Under the pieces are notes generated by a model, which was given only the letters and a program-made list of their open reading frames with translations, was not told the DNA's origin and did no database searches. From positions 1-64,000 of the forward strand of contig NZ_BAABFL010000089.1 of the NCBI RefSeq assembly GCF_039540975.1: a DNA stretch of 64,000 bases, given 5' to 3'. Origin of the DNA: Kistimonas scapharcae. Lineage in GTDB: Bacteria; Pseudomonadota; Gammaproteobacteria; Pseudomonadales; Endozoicomonadaceae. Numbering within the stretch: position 1 is the first letter of the stretch; each line of letters opens with the position of its first letter. The position numbers and the translations under genes were made by a program. Positions 42,139 through 52,037 of the stretch are shown piece by piece.

Positions 42139-44094
42139 TTAGCCTGCAGATCCGGGAACAGAACCCGCACCACCGTCCTCTGAAGGCTTGGAGGACGAAT
42201 CATCTGCATCATTCACATCAGGTGCTTCTGATACAGCTGCTGCACCACCATTGCCATTGGATTCATTCCAGTCACGGGGTGGACGAGGTTTCTTACCCGC
42301 CATGATATCGTCGATCTGATCAACACCGATGGTTTCATATTCCATCAATGCATCCTTCATCAACTCAAGCTTGTCGCGATTTTCCTCAAGGATGCGCTTC
42401 GCCTCACCATAACAATCATCAATGAGGGCACGAACCTCCTCATCAATCACTTTGGCCGTTTCACCACTAACATTCACATGATGAGCACCCTGACTCTTAC
42501 CCAGGAAGACTTCACCCTCTTCTTCAGCATAAAGCAGCGGCCCAAGCTTTTCAGACAAGCCCCACTTGGTGACCATACTCCGCGCCATCTGAGTTGCCTG
42601 CTGAATATCGTTTGATGCTCCTGTTGAGACACCGTCTGCACCGTACAGCAACTCTTCTGCAATACGTCCACCGTACAGTGAAGAAAGCCGGCCCAACAAA
42701 TAGCGACGGCTATAGCTGACCTTATCCTCTTCAGGCAGGTACATGGTAACACCCAACGCACGGCCACGGGGGATAATGGTCACCTTATAAACAGGATCAT
42801 GCTCAGGCATCATGCGACCGACAATGGCATGACCAGCCTCATGATAAGCGGTCATCTCCTTGTCTTTCTCGCTCATCACCATGGACTTACGCTCAGCGCC
42901 CATCATGATTTTGTCCTTGGCAAGATCGAACTCTTCCATGCGTACAACACGGCGATTGGAACGAGCAGCAAACAGGGCTGCTTCGTTAACCAGGTTGGCC
43001 AGATCCGCACCGGAAAAGCCAGGCGTACCACGCGCAATAACAGCCGGATTCACATCATCAGAAATCGGCACCTTACGCATGTGGACTTTCAGAATCTGCT
43101 CACGACCACGAATATCGGGCAGAGGCACCACGACCTGACGGTCGAAACGACCGGGACGCAACAACGCAGGATCCAGTACATCAGGACGGTTAGTCGCAGC
43201 AATGACGATAATGCCATCGTTGGCTTCAAAACCATCCATTTCAACCAGCAACTGGTTCAGCGTCTGCTCACGTTCATCATGACCACCACCAAGACCAGCA
43301 CCTCGATGACGACCCACGGCATCAATTTCGTCAATAAAAATGATACAAGGCGCCTGCTTCTTAGCCTGCTCAAACATGTCACGGACACGGGAGGCACCCA
43401 CCCCCACAAACATTTCCACAAAGTCTGAACCGGAAATGGTAAAGAATGGCACTTTGGCTTCACCGGCAATAGCTTTGGCAAGCAGTGTCTTACCCGTACC
43501 CGGCGAACCGACCATCAGGACACCACGGGGAATCCGGCCACCCAGGCGCTGAAACTTACCTGGATCTTTCAGGAAATCGACCAGTTCCTGAACGTCTTCC
43601 TTGGCTTCATCCACACCAGCCACATCGGCAAACGTGGTTTTGATCTGGTCTTCAGACAACAGACGCGCCTTGCTCTTACCAAAGCTCATGGGGCCACCAC
43701 GGCCACCACCGCCCCCCTGCATCTGACGCATGAAAAACATGAAAACAGCGATAATCACCAGGATCGGGAAACTTGCTACCAGAAGCTGGGTCCAGATGCT
43801 TTGTTTTTCAATCGGCTTGGCTTCAACCTGAACATTGTTACGCAGCATCTCGTCCATCAACTTGTCGTCACGGACGGTAGGCGGCAGGTTGACTTCAAAA
43901 CGCTTGTTATCACTGAGAACACCCGTCAGCGTATAGCCATCAATGGTCACCTGACTGACCTGACGGTTATCTACCTGGGTAATAAAGTCGGAATAGCTAA
44001 TCTTTTGCGTGGACGTCTGCATCCCGTCAAAGTTCTTGAAGACGGTCAGCAGCACAAGGGCGATGATCACCCATAAAATCAGATTTTTTGCCAT
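42139..44094 (-). CDS. ftsH: ATP-dependent zinc metalloprotease FtsH
   Basis: FtsH (651 residues from ATG 44094) is a membrane-bound AAA protease that removes damaged membrane proteins and regulators such as LpxC and sigma-32. It has two membrane helices (5-22 and about 100-120), a periplasmic domain between them, Walker A GSPGTGKT, Walker B IIFIDEID, the second region of homology (RPDVLDPALLRPGRFDR) and the zinc site HEAGH. The C-terminal tail is Asn/Ser/Asp-rich. An upstream extension to 44178 has no support. It follows rlmE by 201 bases. Confidence 0.97.
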   Translation of the reverse strand: MAKNLILWVIIALVLLTVFKNFDGMQTSTQKISYSDFITQVDNRQVSQVTIDGYTLTGVLSDNKRFEVNLPPTVRDDKLMDEMLRNNVQVEAKPIEKQSIWTQLLVASFPILVIIAVFMFFMRQMQGGGGGRGGPMSFGKSKARLLSEDQIKTTFADVAGVDEAKEDVQELVDFLKDPGKFQRLGGRIPRGVLMVGSPGTGKTLLAKAIAGEAKVPFFTISGSDFVEMFVGVGASRVRDMFEQAKKQAPCIIFIDEIDAVGRHRGAGLGGGHDEREQTLNQLLVEMDGFEANDGIIVIAATNRPDVLDPALLRPGRFDRQVVVPLPDIRGREQILKVHMRKVPISDDVNPAVIARGTPGFSGADLANLVNEAALFAARSNRRVVRMEEFDLAKDKIMMGAERKSMVMSEKDKEMTAYHEAGHAIVGRMMPEHDPVYKVTIIPRGRALGVTMYLPEEDKVSYSRRYLLGRLSSLYGGRIAEELLYGADGVSTGASNDIQQATQMARSMVTKWGLSEKLGPLLYAEEEGEVFLGKSQGAHHVNVSGETAKVIDEEVRALIDDCYGEAKRILEENRDKLELMKDALMEYETIGVDQIDDIMAGKKPRPPRDWNESNGNGGAAAVSEAPDVNDADDSSSKPSEDGGAGSVPGSAG

Positions 44095-44295
44095 GTCGTT
44101 CAAAGTGTCTACCCTCACTGAGCGTATACGGTACGGCTGGACACTCTCAGAGCGCTCAGGACGTAGCGCGATTCTCATTGTACGCGGTTATACTACCGGG
44201 ACGCTACAACTAAACCTTACTACAGAATGCCTGCCTTAGACAGCATCCGGGCTATTGCCTGCTGCTATATCCCAGATAGTCCTGCTCTATCGATT

Positions 44296-44916
44296 TCAGC
44301 CCCGGAAATCCCTGCCTAACAGGTAGGTTTCACGGGAACGTGCCCTTGAAGCCAGCGGCTTGCGGGTCATCACCTTGCCAAAGGATCCACGCATGGCACG
44401 GAGGTATTCATCAAATCCCTCGCCGTGGAAAATCTTGGTCAAAAATGCCCCACCCGGTTTCAATGTCTGAATTGCGAGATCCAGCGCCAGTTCCGCAAGA
44501 TACATGGCTTTTGGCTGGTCAACGGCCTTCATACCACTCATATTGGGGGCCATATCAGAAATTACAAGGTCTATACCGGAAGATCCTGTCTCTGCCAGAA
44601 TCGCCTGCAATACCGCATCTTCGGTGAAATCGCCTTGAACAAATGCCACGCCGGCAATCGGGTTCATCGGCAGAATATCCGATGCCACGACCCGGCCATG
44701 GTCCCCCACCCGTTCAACAGCAACCTGGGTCCAGCCACCGGGCGCAGCACCAAGGTCAACGACATTCATGCCGGGGCGAAACAGACGATCCTTATCATCA
44801 ATTTCCAGCAGCTTATAACTGGCCCGGGAGCGATAGCCGTCTTTCAGGGACTGCTGGACAAACTGGTCGTCAAAGTGCTCCTTGAGCCAACGACCACTAC
44901 TTTTGGATCTTGCCAT
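44296..44916 (-). CDS. rlmE: 23S rRNA (uridine-2'-O)-methyltransferase RlmE
   Basis: RlmE (206 residues; FtsJ/RrmJ) methylates U2552 of 23S rRNA in the 50S A-loop using S-adenosylmethionine. It shows SRASYKLLEID (catalytic Lys), VVDLGAAPGGWTQVA for SAM binding, the catalytic Asp in LVISDMAPN, and the Lys of FLTKIFHGEGF. It is paired with ftsH, as in E. coli where it is heat-induced, and is divergent from yhbY. Confidence 0.96.
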   Translation of the reverse strand: MARSKSSGRWLKEHFDDQFVQQSLKDGYRSRASYKLLEIDDKDRLFRPGMNVVDLGAAPGGWTQVAVERVGDHGRVVASDILPMNPIAGVAFVQGDFTEDAVLQAILAETGSSGIDLVISDMAPNMSGMKAVDQPKAMYLAELALDLAIQTLKPGGAFLTKIFHGEGFDEYLRAMRGSFGKVMTRKPLASRARSRETYLLGRDFRG

Positions 44917-45118
44917 AGATAACGAACTAAGAAGGGAGTATTTAACAGGAGCGCTATTCTAGAGCCAACGACGGCGAATGTTAACCAAAAAGGAAGTCCT
45001 GACTAACACGGGTTATCCCGTAGCGCCTTACCGCAAGTTGCATTACCGGGCACGACCAGTACAATGCGGCGTCCCGCGGGGCACCCCGCACCCAGACAGT
45101 CAAGTGAGATAAACGCGC

Positions 45119-45427
45119 ATGCTATCCTCCGAACGCAAACGCAGCTTCCGGGCCATCGGCCACAACCTGAAGCCGGTTGTTATCGTAGCCGACAACGGCA
45201 TTACCGAAGGCGTGGTTGAAGAAACCCGACGCGCCCTGGACGACCACGAACTGATCAAAGTGAAGTTCGCCATTGGTGACCGCGACGCCAGACGTGCTGT
45301 CATTGCTGAACTCTGCGGCATCAGCAAAGCCGAACTGGTTCAGACCATTGGCAAAATCGCCCTGATTTACAAAGCGGCCAAAGAGCCTTCTCCCCGGTTG
45401 TCCAACATTCTTCGTCAGCACGGCTGA
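45119..45427 (+). CDS. yhbY: YhbY-family RNA-binding protein (CRM domain)
   Basis: The 102-residue protein is a single CRM domain that associates with pre-50S ribosomal particles. It has RAIGHNLKPVVIVADNGITEGVVEE with the GxxG-type loop, and HELIKVKFAIGDR, then a basic C-terminus. It is the only plus-strand gene in this part of the window and lies divergent to rlmE, an arrangement conserved in Pseudomonas and E. coli. Confidence 0.94.
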   Translation: MLSSERKRSFRAIGHNLKPVVIVADNGITEGVVEETRRALDDHELIKVKFAIGDRDARRAVIAELCGISKAELVQTIGKIALIYKAAKEPSPRLSNILRQHG

Positions 45428-45466
45428 GCAACCATCAAGGCAATTTCCTGCCACGGATGACAGGAA

Positions 45467-45877
45467 TCAGCCTTTTTCCTCACGCAAGTGCTGGACGGAA
45501 TAAATCACCACAAACACGGCCAGCAATGCGATAACAGCCAGAAAGACATCAATCATGACAGGCAGATAAACAAGACCAACAAAACCCACCACCTGTGCGG
45601 CCATGGCTGCAACCAGCAGTTTTTCATAGGCATGTCGTAACGCCCTGAATCCACGCTCCGCCAGACAAAACGCCAGCACAATCCCGGTACACACCAGCGC
45701 CAGACCAATCATTACCTGGCTCAACATGATCACGATATCCGGATACTTGCCACCGGTCCGCACCAACACCGGATTCACCAGATAAGCCACTATCCAGATA
45801 CCACCACACCAAAGCGTCTGCAGCAACATCAGCGTAATGCCCGACAAACGGATAAACGGCACCTGCTTCTGAACCAT
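45467..45877 (-). CDS. Small four-helix membrane protein, DUF4149/TMEM205-like
   Basis: The 136-residue product has four hydrophobic helices (about 10-32, 45-68, 85-108, 110-128) and ends in a short charged tail (SVQHLREEKG). In Pseudomonas a protein of this size and topology is encoded between yhbY and greA and belongs to the DUF4149/TMEM205-like family; I assign this one to it mainly by position and topology. The function is unknown. A greA terminator separates it from greA, so it has its own promoter. Confidence 0.65.
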   Translation of the reverse strand: MVQKQVPFIRLSGITLMLLQTLWCGGIWIVAYLVNPVLVRTGGKYPDIVIMLSQVMIGLALVCTGIVLAFCLAERGFRALRHAYEKLLVAAMAAQVVGFVGLVYLPVMIDVFLAVIALLAVFVVIYSVQHLREEKG

Positions 45878-45901
45878 AAAACCACCTTTTTCCGGATAAA
45901 A

Positions 45902-45926
45902 AAAAGCTGCCTGAACGGCAGCTTTT
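45902..45926 (-). terminator. greA terminator
   Basis: A 10-bp stem (AAAAGCTGCC / GGCAGCTTTT, loop of 5) followed by a run of T on the minus strand begins 13 bases after the greA stop. Confidence 0.9.
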
Positions 45927-45938
45927 GCAACGAAGTGA

Positions 45939-46415
45939 TCAGATATGTTTCACTTCATCAATTTCATATTCCACACTGCCTTTCGGCGTCTGGACAACGG
46001 CAACGTCGCCTTCTTCCTTACCAATCAGCGCACGGGCAATGGGAGATGACACAGAAATCTTGCCGTCCTTAATATCCGCTTCATCTTCACCCACGATCTT
46101 GTACACAGCCTCTTCATCCGTGCCGGTATTGATCAGTGAAACCGTCACACCAAAAATCACCTTGCCGGTATTTTCGATGGTGGTGATATCAATCACCTGC
46201 GCATTGGACAGCTTACCTTCCAGCTCCTGAACGCGGCCTTCATTAAAGCTCTGCTGCTCGCGGGCAGCGTGGTATTCAGCATTCTCTTTCAAATCACCCA
46301 GCTCACGGGCTTCAGCGATCGCCTCCGCGATACGGGCCCGATCCACTGTTTTACGGCGGTGCAATTCCTCGCGGAGAGCCTGTTCACTCTCCACGGTCAT
46401 GGGAAAACGCTTCAT
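45939..46415 (-). CDS. greA: Transcription elongation factor GreA
   Basis: GreA (158 residues) rescues backtracked RNA polymerase by stimulating transcript cleavage. It has the N-terminal coiled coil with acidic tip (RARIAEAIAEARELGDLKENAEYHAA) and the C-terminal FKBP-like domain (SVSSPIARALIGKEEGDVAVV). Its start overlaps the carB stop by 4 bases (ATGA), so it is translated in the carAB-greA operon as in Pseudomonas. Confidence 0.97.
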   Translation of the reverse strand: MKRFPMTVESEQALREELHRRKTVDRARIAEAIAEARELGDLKENAEYHAAREQQSFNEGRVQELEGKLSNAQVIDITTIENTGKVIFGVTVSLINTGTDEEAVYKIVGEDEADIKDGKISVSSPIARALIGKEEGDVAVVQTPKGSVEYEIDEVKHI

Positions 46416-49400
46416 CCAGCAATACCCTTATGTAAATCCTGTAGACGTCTGACACTTTTTTCCGGCCCAAAACAAATGGCCTGGGCTATCGCCTCGGCAC
46501 CCGCCATCGTGGTGGTATAGAGGACCTTGTGTGTGAGTGCGGATCGCCGAATTGTATAAGAATCGGCTATCGCCTGGCGACCCTCTGTAGTATTAACCAC
46601 TAGGGAGATTTCGCCATTCACGATCATGTCTACAAGATGAGGACGCCCTTCCTTGACCTTGTTCACCACGGTCACAGGAATACCTTCCTCCTTAAGGACT
46701 GCTGCCGTTCCACGGGTGGCCAGCAGATCAAACCCGGCCGCCAGCAGCAAGCGTGCAACAGCCGGCGCCAAGGGCTTATCCCGTTCGCGGACACTGAGAA
46801 TCGCCCGCCCACCACTGGGCAGAGCCATCTTCACCGCTAACTGCGCCTTCGCATACGCTTCCGGGAATGACTCACCAACGCCCATGACCTCACCGGTGGA
46901 TTTCATTTCCGGCCCAAGAATAGGATCTACGCTCGGGAACTTATTAAACGGGAAAACCGCTTCCTTCACATACCAGGTATCAGGAATAATTTCTTGCTCA
47001 AAGCTGAGCTCTTTCAACGTTTTGCCTGCCATGACACGCGCCGCCACCTTGGCCAGTGACAACCCGATGCACTTGGAGACAAACGGCACGGTCCGGGACG
47101 CCCGCGGATTGACTTCGATGACATAAATCTCATCATCCTGAATGGCCAGCTGGACATTCATCAGACCCACAACCCCCAGCTCTAGCGCCATACTGCGCAC
47201 CTGCTCACGGATCTGATCCTGAACGGATTCACTCAAACTGTACGGGGGCAAAGAGCAGGCGGAATCACCGGAATGTATGCCGGCCTGTTCGATATGCTGC
47301 ATGATCGCACCGATAACGACCTGCTCACCATCACAGACCGCATCCACGTCCACTTCGACCGCATGGGTCAGGAAATAGTCTAGAAGCACTGGGCTTTCGT
47401 TAGAAACCTGAACAGCTTCATTCATGTATCGCGCCAGATCTTCTTCCGCATTGACGATCTCCATGGCACGGCCACCCAGCACATAAGAGGGGCGAACCAC
47501 CAACGGGTAACCGATTTCCGAAGCCTTGACCATCGCCTCGTCAACACTACGAACCGTCGCATTAGACGGCTGCTTGAGCCCCAGCTTCTCGATCATCTGC
47601 TGGAAACGCTCCCGATCTTCCGCCCGGTCAATCGCTTCCGGAGATGTACCGATAATCGGCACACCGGCCGCTTCCAAGGCACGAGCCAGTTTCAGAGGCG
47701 TCTGGCCACCATACTGGACAATCACACCGGCCGGCTTTTCCACATCAACAATGGCCAGCACATCTTCCAGTGTTACCGGCTCGAAATAGAGACGATCTGA
47801 GGTGTCATAGTCTGTGGAAACGGTTTCGGGATTGCAGTTAACCATGATGGTTTCATAGCCATCATCCCGCATGGCCAGCGCTGCATGAACGCAGCAGTAA
47901 TCAAACTCAATTCCCTGTCCAATCCGGTTTGGCCCACCGCCAATAACCATGATTTTCTGGCGCTCGGAAGGCGCAGCCTCACACTCTTCGTCATAAGACG
48001 AATACATATAGGCTGTCGACGAAGCAAACTCTGCGGCACAGGTATCCACCCGCTTGAAAACCGGATGGATATTCTGTGACTGTCGATATTCACGGAATTC
48101 ACGCTCACTGACATTGAGCAACGTTGCCAGACGGGCATCACTGAAGCCTTTGCGCTTGAGGCGATAAACCCGATCAGCATCCAGGGCACTGAGCGAGATT
48201 CCGGCCAGAGCCCGCTCTTCCCGAACCAGATCTTCAATCTGCACCAGGAACCAGCGATCAATCGCGGTCAGGTCAAAGACATCATCCAGAGAGAATCCAG
48301 CCCTGAATGCATCCGCCACGCACCAGATGCGCTCGGCGCGCGGCGTCACCAGCCCTTCACGGATACGCTCAGGCGCATCAGCATCATTAATATCCAGCTG
48401 TGGATCAAACCCATCGGAACCCACTTCCAGTCCCCGCAGCGCCTTCTGCATGGATTCCTGAAAGTTCCGACCAATCGCCATCACCTCACCGACAGATTTC
48501 ATCTGCGTCGTCAGCCGGTCATCCGCCTGCGGGAACTTCTCGAAGGCGAACCGCGGGATTTTGGTGACAACGTAATCAATTGCCGGCTCAAAAGAGGCTG
48601 GCGTCACTCCGCCGGTAATATCATTCTGCAATTCATCCAGCGTATAACCGATCGCCAGTTTCGCCGCGACCTTGGCAATCGGAAAACCGGTCGCCTTGGA
48701 GGCCAGCGCGGAGGAACGGGAAACCCGCGGATTCATTTCGATCACCACCATCCGGCCATCTTCCGGATTGATGCCGAACTGAACATTGGAACCGCCGGTT
48801 TCCACACCAATCTCACGTAATACCGCTAGGGAGGCATTACGCATGATCTGGTATTCCTTATCCGTCAGCGTCTGCGCCGGTGCAACAGTAATCGAGTCAC
48901 CCGTATGCACACCCATGGGATCGAAGTTCTCAATGGCACAAACAATGATGCAGTTGTCATTACGATCCCGCACCACTTCCATCTCGTACTCTTTCCAGCC
49001 GATCAGTGATTCGTCGATCAACAGTTCAGAGGTCGGAGAAAGGTCAAGGCCACGCTCACAGATTTCTTCGAATTCTTCCCGGTTATAAGCAATACCGCCA
49101 CCAGCACCGCCCATCGTGAACGAGGGACGAATAATGCAGGGGAAACCCAGCTTACTGACGACCTGCAAAGCTTCATCCATCGAATGAGCAATACCGGAAC
49201 GGGGTGTTTCCAGGCCGATATTTTTCATGGCCTTGTCGAAAAGATCCCGGTCTTCCGCCTTATCGATGGTCGCGGCATCGGCGCCAATCATTTCGACGCC
49301 ATACTTTTCCAGTACACCCTTGTGATGAAGATCCAGGGCGCAGTTCAGCGCCGTCTGCCCGCCCATGGTGGGGATCAGAACATCGGGCCGTTCTTTTTCA

Positions 49401-49633
49401 ATGATTTTTTCGACCGTTTCCCAGCGGATAGGCTCAATATAGGTTGCATCCGCCATCGCCGGATCGGTCATGATGGTGGCTGGGTTGGAATTAACGAGAA
49501 TGACCCGATAACCCTCTTCCTTCAACGCCTTGCAGGCCTGGGCACCGGAATAGTCGAACTCACAGGCCTGGCCAATCACAATCGGGCCGGCGCCTAGGAT
49601 CAGTATGCTCTGGATGTCTGTACGCTTGGGCAT
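46412..49633 (-). CDS. carB: Carbamoyl-phosphate synthase large subunit
   Basis: CarB (1073 residues from ATG 49633) makes carbamoyl phosphate from bicarbonate, ammonia (from CarA) and two ATP, for arginine and pyrimidines. It has two homologous ATP-grasp halves, each with a GGGPNRIGQG- or GAGPIVIGQA-type loop (residues about 14 and 560) and ENVNPRASRT-type metal segments. A C-terminal allosteric MGS-like domain (about 935-1073) follows. It comes 78 bases after carA. Confidence 0.98.
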   Translation of the reverse strand: MPKRTDIQSILILGAGPIVIGQACEFDYSGAQACKALKEEGYRVILVNSNPATIMTDPAMADATYIEPIRWETVEKIIEKERPDVLIPTMGGQTALNCALDLHHKGVLEKYGVEMIGADAATIDKAEDRDLFDKAMKNIGLETPRSGIAHSMDEALQVVSKLGFPCIIRPSFTMGGAGGGIAYNREEFEEICERGLDLSPTSELLIDESLIGWKEYEMEVVRDRNDNCIIVCAIENFDPMGVHTGDSITVAPAQTLTDKEYQIMRNASLAVLREIGVETGGSNVQFGINPEDGRMVVIEMNPRVSRSSALASKATGFPIAKVAAKLAIGYTLDELQNDITGGVTPASFEPAIDYVVTKIPRFAFEKFPQADDRLTTQMKSVGEVMAIGRNFQESMQKALRGLEVGSDGFDPQLDINDADAPERIREGLVTPRAERIWCVADAFRAGFSLDDVFDLTAIDRWFLVQIEDLVREERALAGISLSALDADRVYRLKRKGFSDARLATLLNVSEREFREYRQSQNIHPVFKRVDTCAAEFASSTAYMYSSYDEECEAAPSERQKIMVIGGGPNRIGQGIEFDYCCVHAALAMRDDGYETIMVNCNPETVSTDYDTSDRLYFEPVTLEDVLAIVDVEKPAGVIVQYGGQTPLKLARALEAAGVPIIGTSPEAIDRAEDRERFQQMIEKLGLKQPSNATVRSVDEAMVKASEIGYPLVVRPSYVLGGRAMEIVNAEEDLARYMNEAVQVSNESPVLLDYFLTHAVEVDVDAVCDGEQVVIGAIMQHIEQAGIHSGDSACSLPPYSLSESVQDQIREQVRSMALELGVVGLMNVQLAIQDDEIYVIEVNPRASRTVPFVSKCIGLSLAKVAARVMAGKTLKELSFEQEIIPDTWYVKEAVFPFNKFPSVDPILGPEMKSTGEVMGVGESFPEAYAKAQLAVKMALPSGGRAILSVRERDKPLAPAVARLLLAAGFDLLATRGTAAVLKEEGIPVTVVNKVKEGRPHLVDMIVNGEISLVVNTTEGRQAIADSYTIRRSALTHKVLYTTTMAGAEAIAQAICFGPEKSVRRLQDLHKGIAG

Positions 49634-49711
49634 GGTATTCTTCTGAATTCTTGCTGGTTGCCAAAGGCCGGGGTCACCGGCCTCCACCTGATAACGCGTG
49701 GTAAAACGGGT

Positions 49712-50842
49712 TTATCGTCGTTCCGCCATCATGGTGACAAAGCGGTCGAACAGTGGCGCTACATCATGGGGACCAGGACTCGCCTCCGGGTGTCCCTGGA
49801 AGCTGAAGGCGGGCCGGTCCGTACGTTCAACCCCCTGCAAAGAACCATCGAACAAGGACTTGTGTGTGGGTTTAAGATGACCCGGCAGGCTCTCTTCTGA
49901 CACGGCAAACCCATGGTTCTGGCTGGTGATCATCACTACTCCGGTAGACAAATCCTGAACCGGATGGTTCGCACCATGATGCCCGAATTTCATTTTTTCT
50001 GTTTCTGCACCACTGGCCAGTGCCAGTAACTGATGCCCCAGACAGATGCCGAATACAGGAATATCCGTTTTCAGAATGTCCTGAATGGCCTCAATCGCAT
50101 AATCGCAGGGCTCAGGATCCCCGGGGCCATTGGAGAGGAAGACGCCATCCGGGTTCATGGCCAGGACATCGGCGGCCGGTGTCTTGGCTGGCACCACGGT
50201 CAGCCGACAGCCACGGGCTGCCAACATACGCAGGATGTTACGCTTCACCCCGAAGTCATAAGCCACTACATGGTAATCCGCATGGGACTGGTCAGGATGG
50301 CTGTCCGTATCCAGCTGCCAGACGGACTGAATCCATGGATAGCTTGCATCGGTGGTTACTTCCTTCGCCAGATCCATCCCCTTAAGACCGGGGAACTGGC
50401 CAGCCAGCTCAAGCGCCCGTTCGGCTGTCGCCGCCTTACCGGCAATGATACAACCGTTCTGGGCGCCCTTTTCCCGCAGGATACGGGTCAGCCGACGGGT
50501 ATCAATATCTGCGATGGCAACAATGTTGCGTTCTTTCAGGTATTCATCAAGCGGCTGCTGGTTACGCCAGTTGCTGGCGAGCAGTGGTAAATCCCGGATG
50601 ACCAAACCGGCTGCCCAGACCTGAGACGCTTCTTCGTCTTCAGGGGTCGTGCCGGTATTGCCAATATGGGGATAGGTGAGTGTAACAATTTGTCGAGCGT
50701 AAGAAGGGTCGGTAAGAATTTCCTGATATCCGGTCATGGCGGTATTGAATACCACCTCACCACTGGTTTCACCATCTGCGCCAATGGCAACCCCCTGGAA
50801 AATACTTCCGTCCTCCAGGGCGAGAATGGCTGGTCTGCTCAA
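49712..50842 (-). CDS. carA: Carbamoyl-phosphate synthase small subunit
   Basis: CarA (376 residues) hydrolyses glutamine and channels ammonia to CarB. I place the start at TTG 50842: a strong GGGGAGGA site lies just upstream, and the protein then begins LSRPAILALEDGSIFQG (Met at the first position), as in other CarA. Earlier in-frame codons would cover a leader hairpin. Glutaminase motifs are GNGPGDP-like LSNGPGDPEPC, the nucleophile Cys in VFGICLGHQLLALA, and the His/Glu pair in SFQGHPEASPGPHD. It is preceded by a leader with a terminator. Confidence 0.96.
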   Translation of the reverse strand: MSRPAILALEDGSIFQGVAIGADGETSGEVVFNTAMTGYQEILTDPSYARQIVTLTYPHIGNTGTTPEDEEASQVWAAGLVIRDLPLLASNWRNQQPLDEYLKERNIVAIADIDTRRLTRILREKGAQNGCIIAGKAATAERALELAGQFPGLKGMDLAKEVTTDASYPWIQSVWQLDTDSHPDQSHADYHVVAYDFGVKRNILRMLAARGCRLTVVPAKTPAADVLAMNPDGVFLSNGPGDPEPCDYAIEAIQDILKTDIPVFGICLGHQLLALASGAETEKMKFGHHGANHPVQDLSTGVVMITSQNHGFAVSEESLPGHLKPTHKSLFDGSLQGVERTDRPAFSFQGHPEASPGPHDVAPLFDRFVTMMAERR

Positions 50843-50880
50843 GGCGTCCTCCCCGTACTGACTGCTTATTTGCTGCACTG

Positions 50881-50934
50881 TTATTCTGGTCGTAAAAAAG
50901 CGAGATGCAACCAAGTTCCATCTCGCTTTTTCAT
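50881..50934 (-). CDS. Possible carA leader peptide
   Basis: An ATG at 50934 opens a 17-residue frame, MKKRDGTWLHLAFLRPE, that spans the terminator hairpin and ends 38 bases before carA. No strong ribosome-binding site precedes it and it is not enriched in Arg, so a peptide-based attenuator is only a possibility. Confidence 0.2.
   Translation of the reverse strand: MKKRDGTWLHLAFLRPE
50895..50931 (-). terminator. Intrinsic terminator in carA leader
   Basis: A 13-bp stem (AAAAAGCGAGATG / CATCTCGCTTTTT, loop of 11) ends in a T6 run on the minus strand, 52 bases before carA and 173 bases after dapB. It is either a late dapB terminator or an attenuator of carAB. Confidence 0.88.
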
Positions 50935-50965
50935 GAATACTGCCCAAATTGCGTTTTATTCTTCC

Positions 50966-50993
50966 CCGGGTCGGGCATCCTGATCCAACCCGG
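50966..50993 (-). promoter_or_regulatory. Second hairpin in the dapB-carA spacer
   Basis: A 9-bp stem (CCGGGTTGG / CCGACCCGG with one G-U, loop of 10) lies 34 bases upstream of the terminator hairpin. It has no T run and may be part of a carAB leader structure. Confidence 0.5.
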
Positions 50994-51103
50994 CGCAAAT
51001 TTTCAGCATCCTACCAGAAGCTTGGCCCGATAGCTATAAATACCTATTCGTTTTCAGTAAAACACTAACCAGCCCGTAAGTATCACTGACCTGCAGCTGA
51101 CGA

Positions 51104-51907
51104 CTAACGCAGCCCCAATACATCCTGCATATCAAACAGACCGTGTTTTTTATCTGCTAACCAGCCGGCGGCCCTTACGGCACCACGGGCAAAGGTCATC
51201 CGACTGCTGGCCTTGTGGGTAATTTCAACGCGCTCACCTTCGGCGGCAAACATCACTGTGTGCTCACCCACAATATCGCCCGCCCGAACCGTGGCGAAAC
51301 CAATAGTATTGCGATCGCGGGCACCAGTCTGTCCTTCACGACCGTAGACGGCACAGGTTTTCAAATCGCGTCCCAGGGTTTCTGCAACCACTTCCCCCAT
51401 TCGCAAGGCGGTGCCGGAAGGTGCATCCACCTTATGGCGATGATGAGCTTCAATGACTTCAATATCGACATCATCTCCCAGCACCCTCGCCGCCATTTCC
51501 AGCAGCTTGAATACCAGGTTCACACCAACACCCATGTTAGGCGCAAATACCACAGGAATGGTTTCAGCCGCGTCCTTAAGCGTTTGCTTCTGCGCATCGG
51601 TTAACCCGGTCGTACCGATGACGATCCCTTTGCCATTTTCACGACAAAGGGCAACATTTTCCAACGTGTAATCCGGCGCAGAGAAATCAATGACCACATC
51701 AAAATCAGCCACATGAGCAGACAGGTCTGACGCCAGAGTTACACCGACTTTTCCAATACCGGCCAGTTCACCGGCATCCGCTCCGATCAGCGAACTGTCC
51801 GGACGATCAATAGCAACGGTCAGTTTGACACCCTCAGTCTGATGCAGCGCGGCAACCAGTGTTTTTCCCATACGACCGGCGGCACCAACTACAGCAACGT
51901 TTGTCAT
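51104..51907 (-). CDS. dapB: 4-hydroxy-tetrahydrodipicolinate reductase
   Basis: DapB (267 residues from ATG 51907) reduces the DapA product with NAD(P)H in lysine and diaminopimelate synthesis. It shows NVAVVGAAGRMGKTLVAAL, the VIDFSAPDYT strand, IGTTGLTDAQ, the catalytic EAHHRHKVDAPSGTAL with its His pair and Lys, and FATVRAGDIVGEHTVMF. It is divergent from pdxY. In Pseudomonas dnaJ directly precedes dapB; here pdxY and an unknown gene are inserted. Confidence 0.96.
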   Translation of the reverse strand: MTNVAVVGAAGRMGKTLVAALHQTEGVKLTVAIDRPDSSLIGADAGELAGIGKVGVTLASDLSAHVADFDVVIDFSAPDYTLENVALCRENGKGIVIGTTGLTDAQKQTLKDAAETIPVVFAPNMGVGVNLVFKLLEMAARVLGDDVDIEVIEAHHRHKVDAPSGTALRMGEVVAETLGRDLKTCAVYGREGQTGARDRNTIGFATVRAGDIVGEHTVMFAAEGERVEITHKASSRMTFARGAVRAAGWLADKKHGLFDMQDVLGLR

Positions 51908-52037
51908 GTCTCTGCCTCTTATTGATCTATGCAGTTGAAAGGCAAGGAGTCTAACCGCTACAGTGCAAACAGCAACCCCGCGCACCGTATTACCCGAGCC
52001 TGCGCGATGTTTTACACCCGTAACAAGCAGTTCATCC

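Noticed and set aside
45442..45466. Weak hairpin after yhbY as a terminator
   Set aside because: The stem is only 6 bp with mismatches above it and the T run is offset; I could not support a terminator call.
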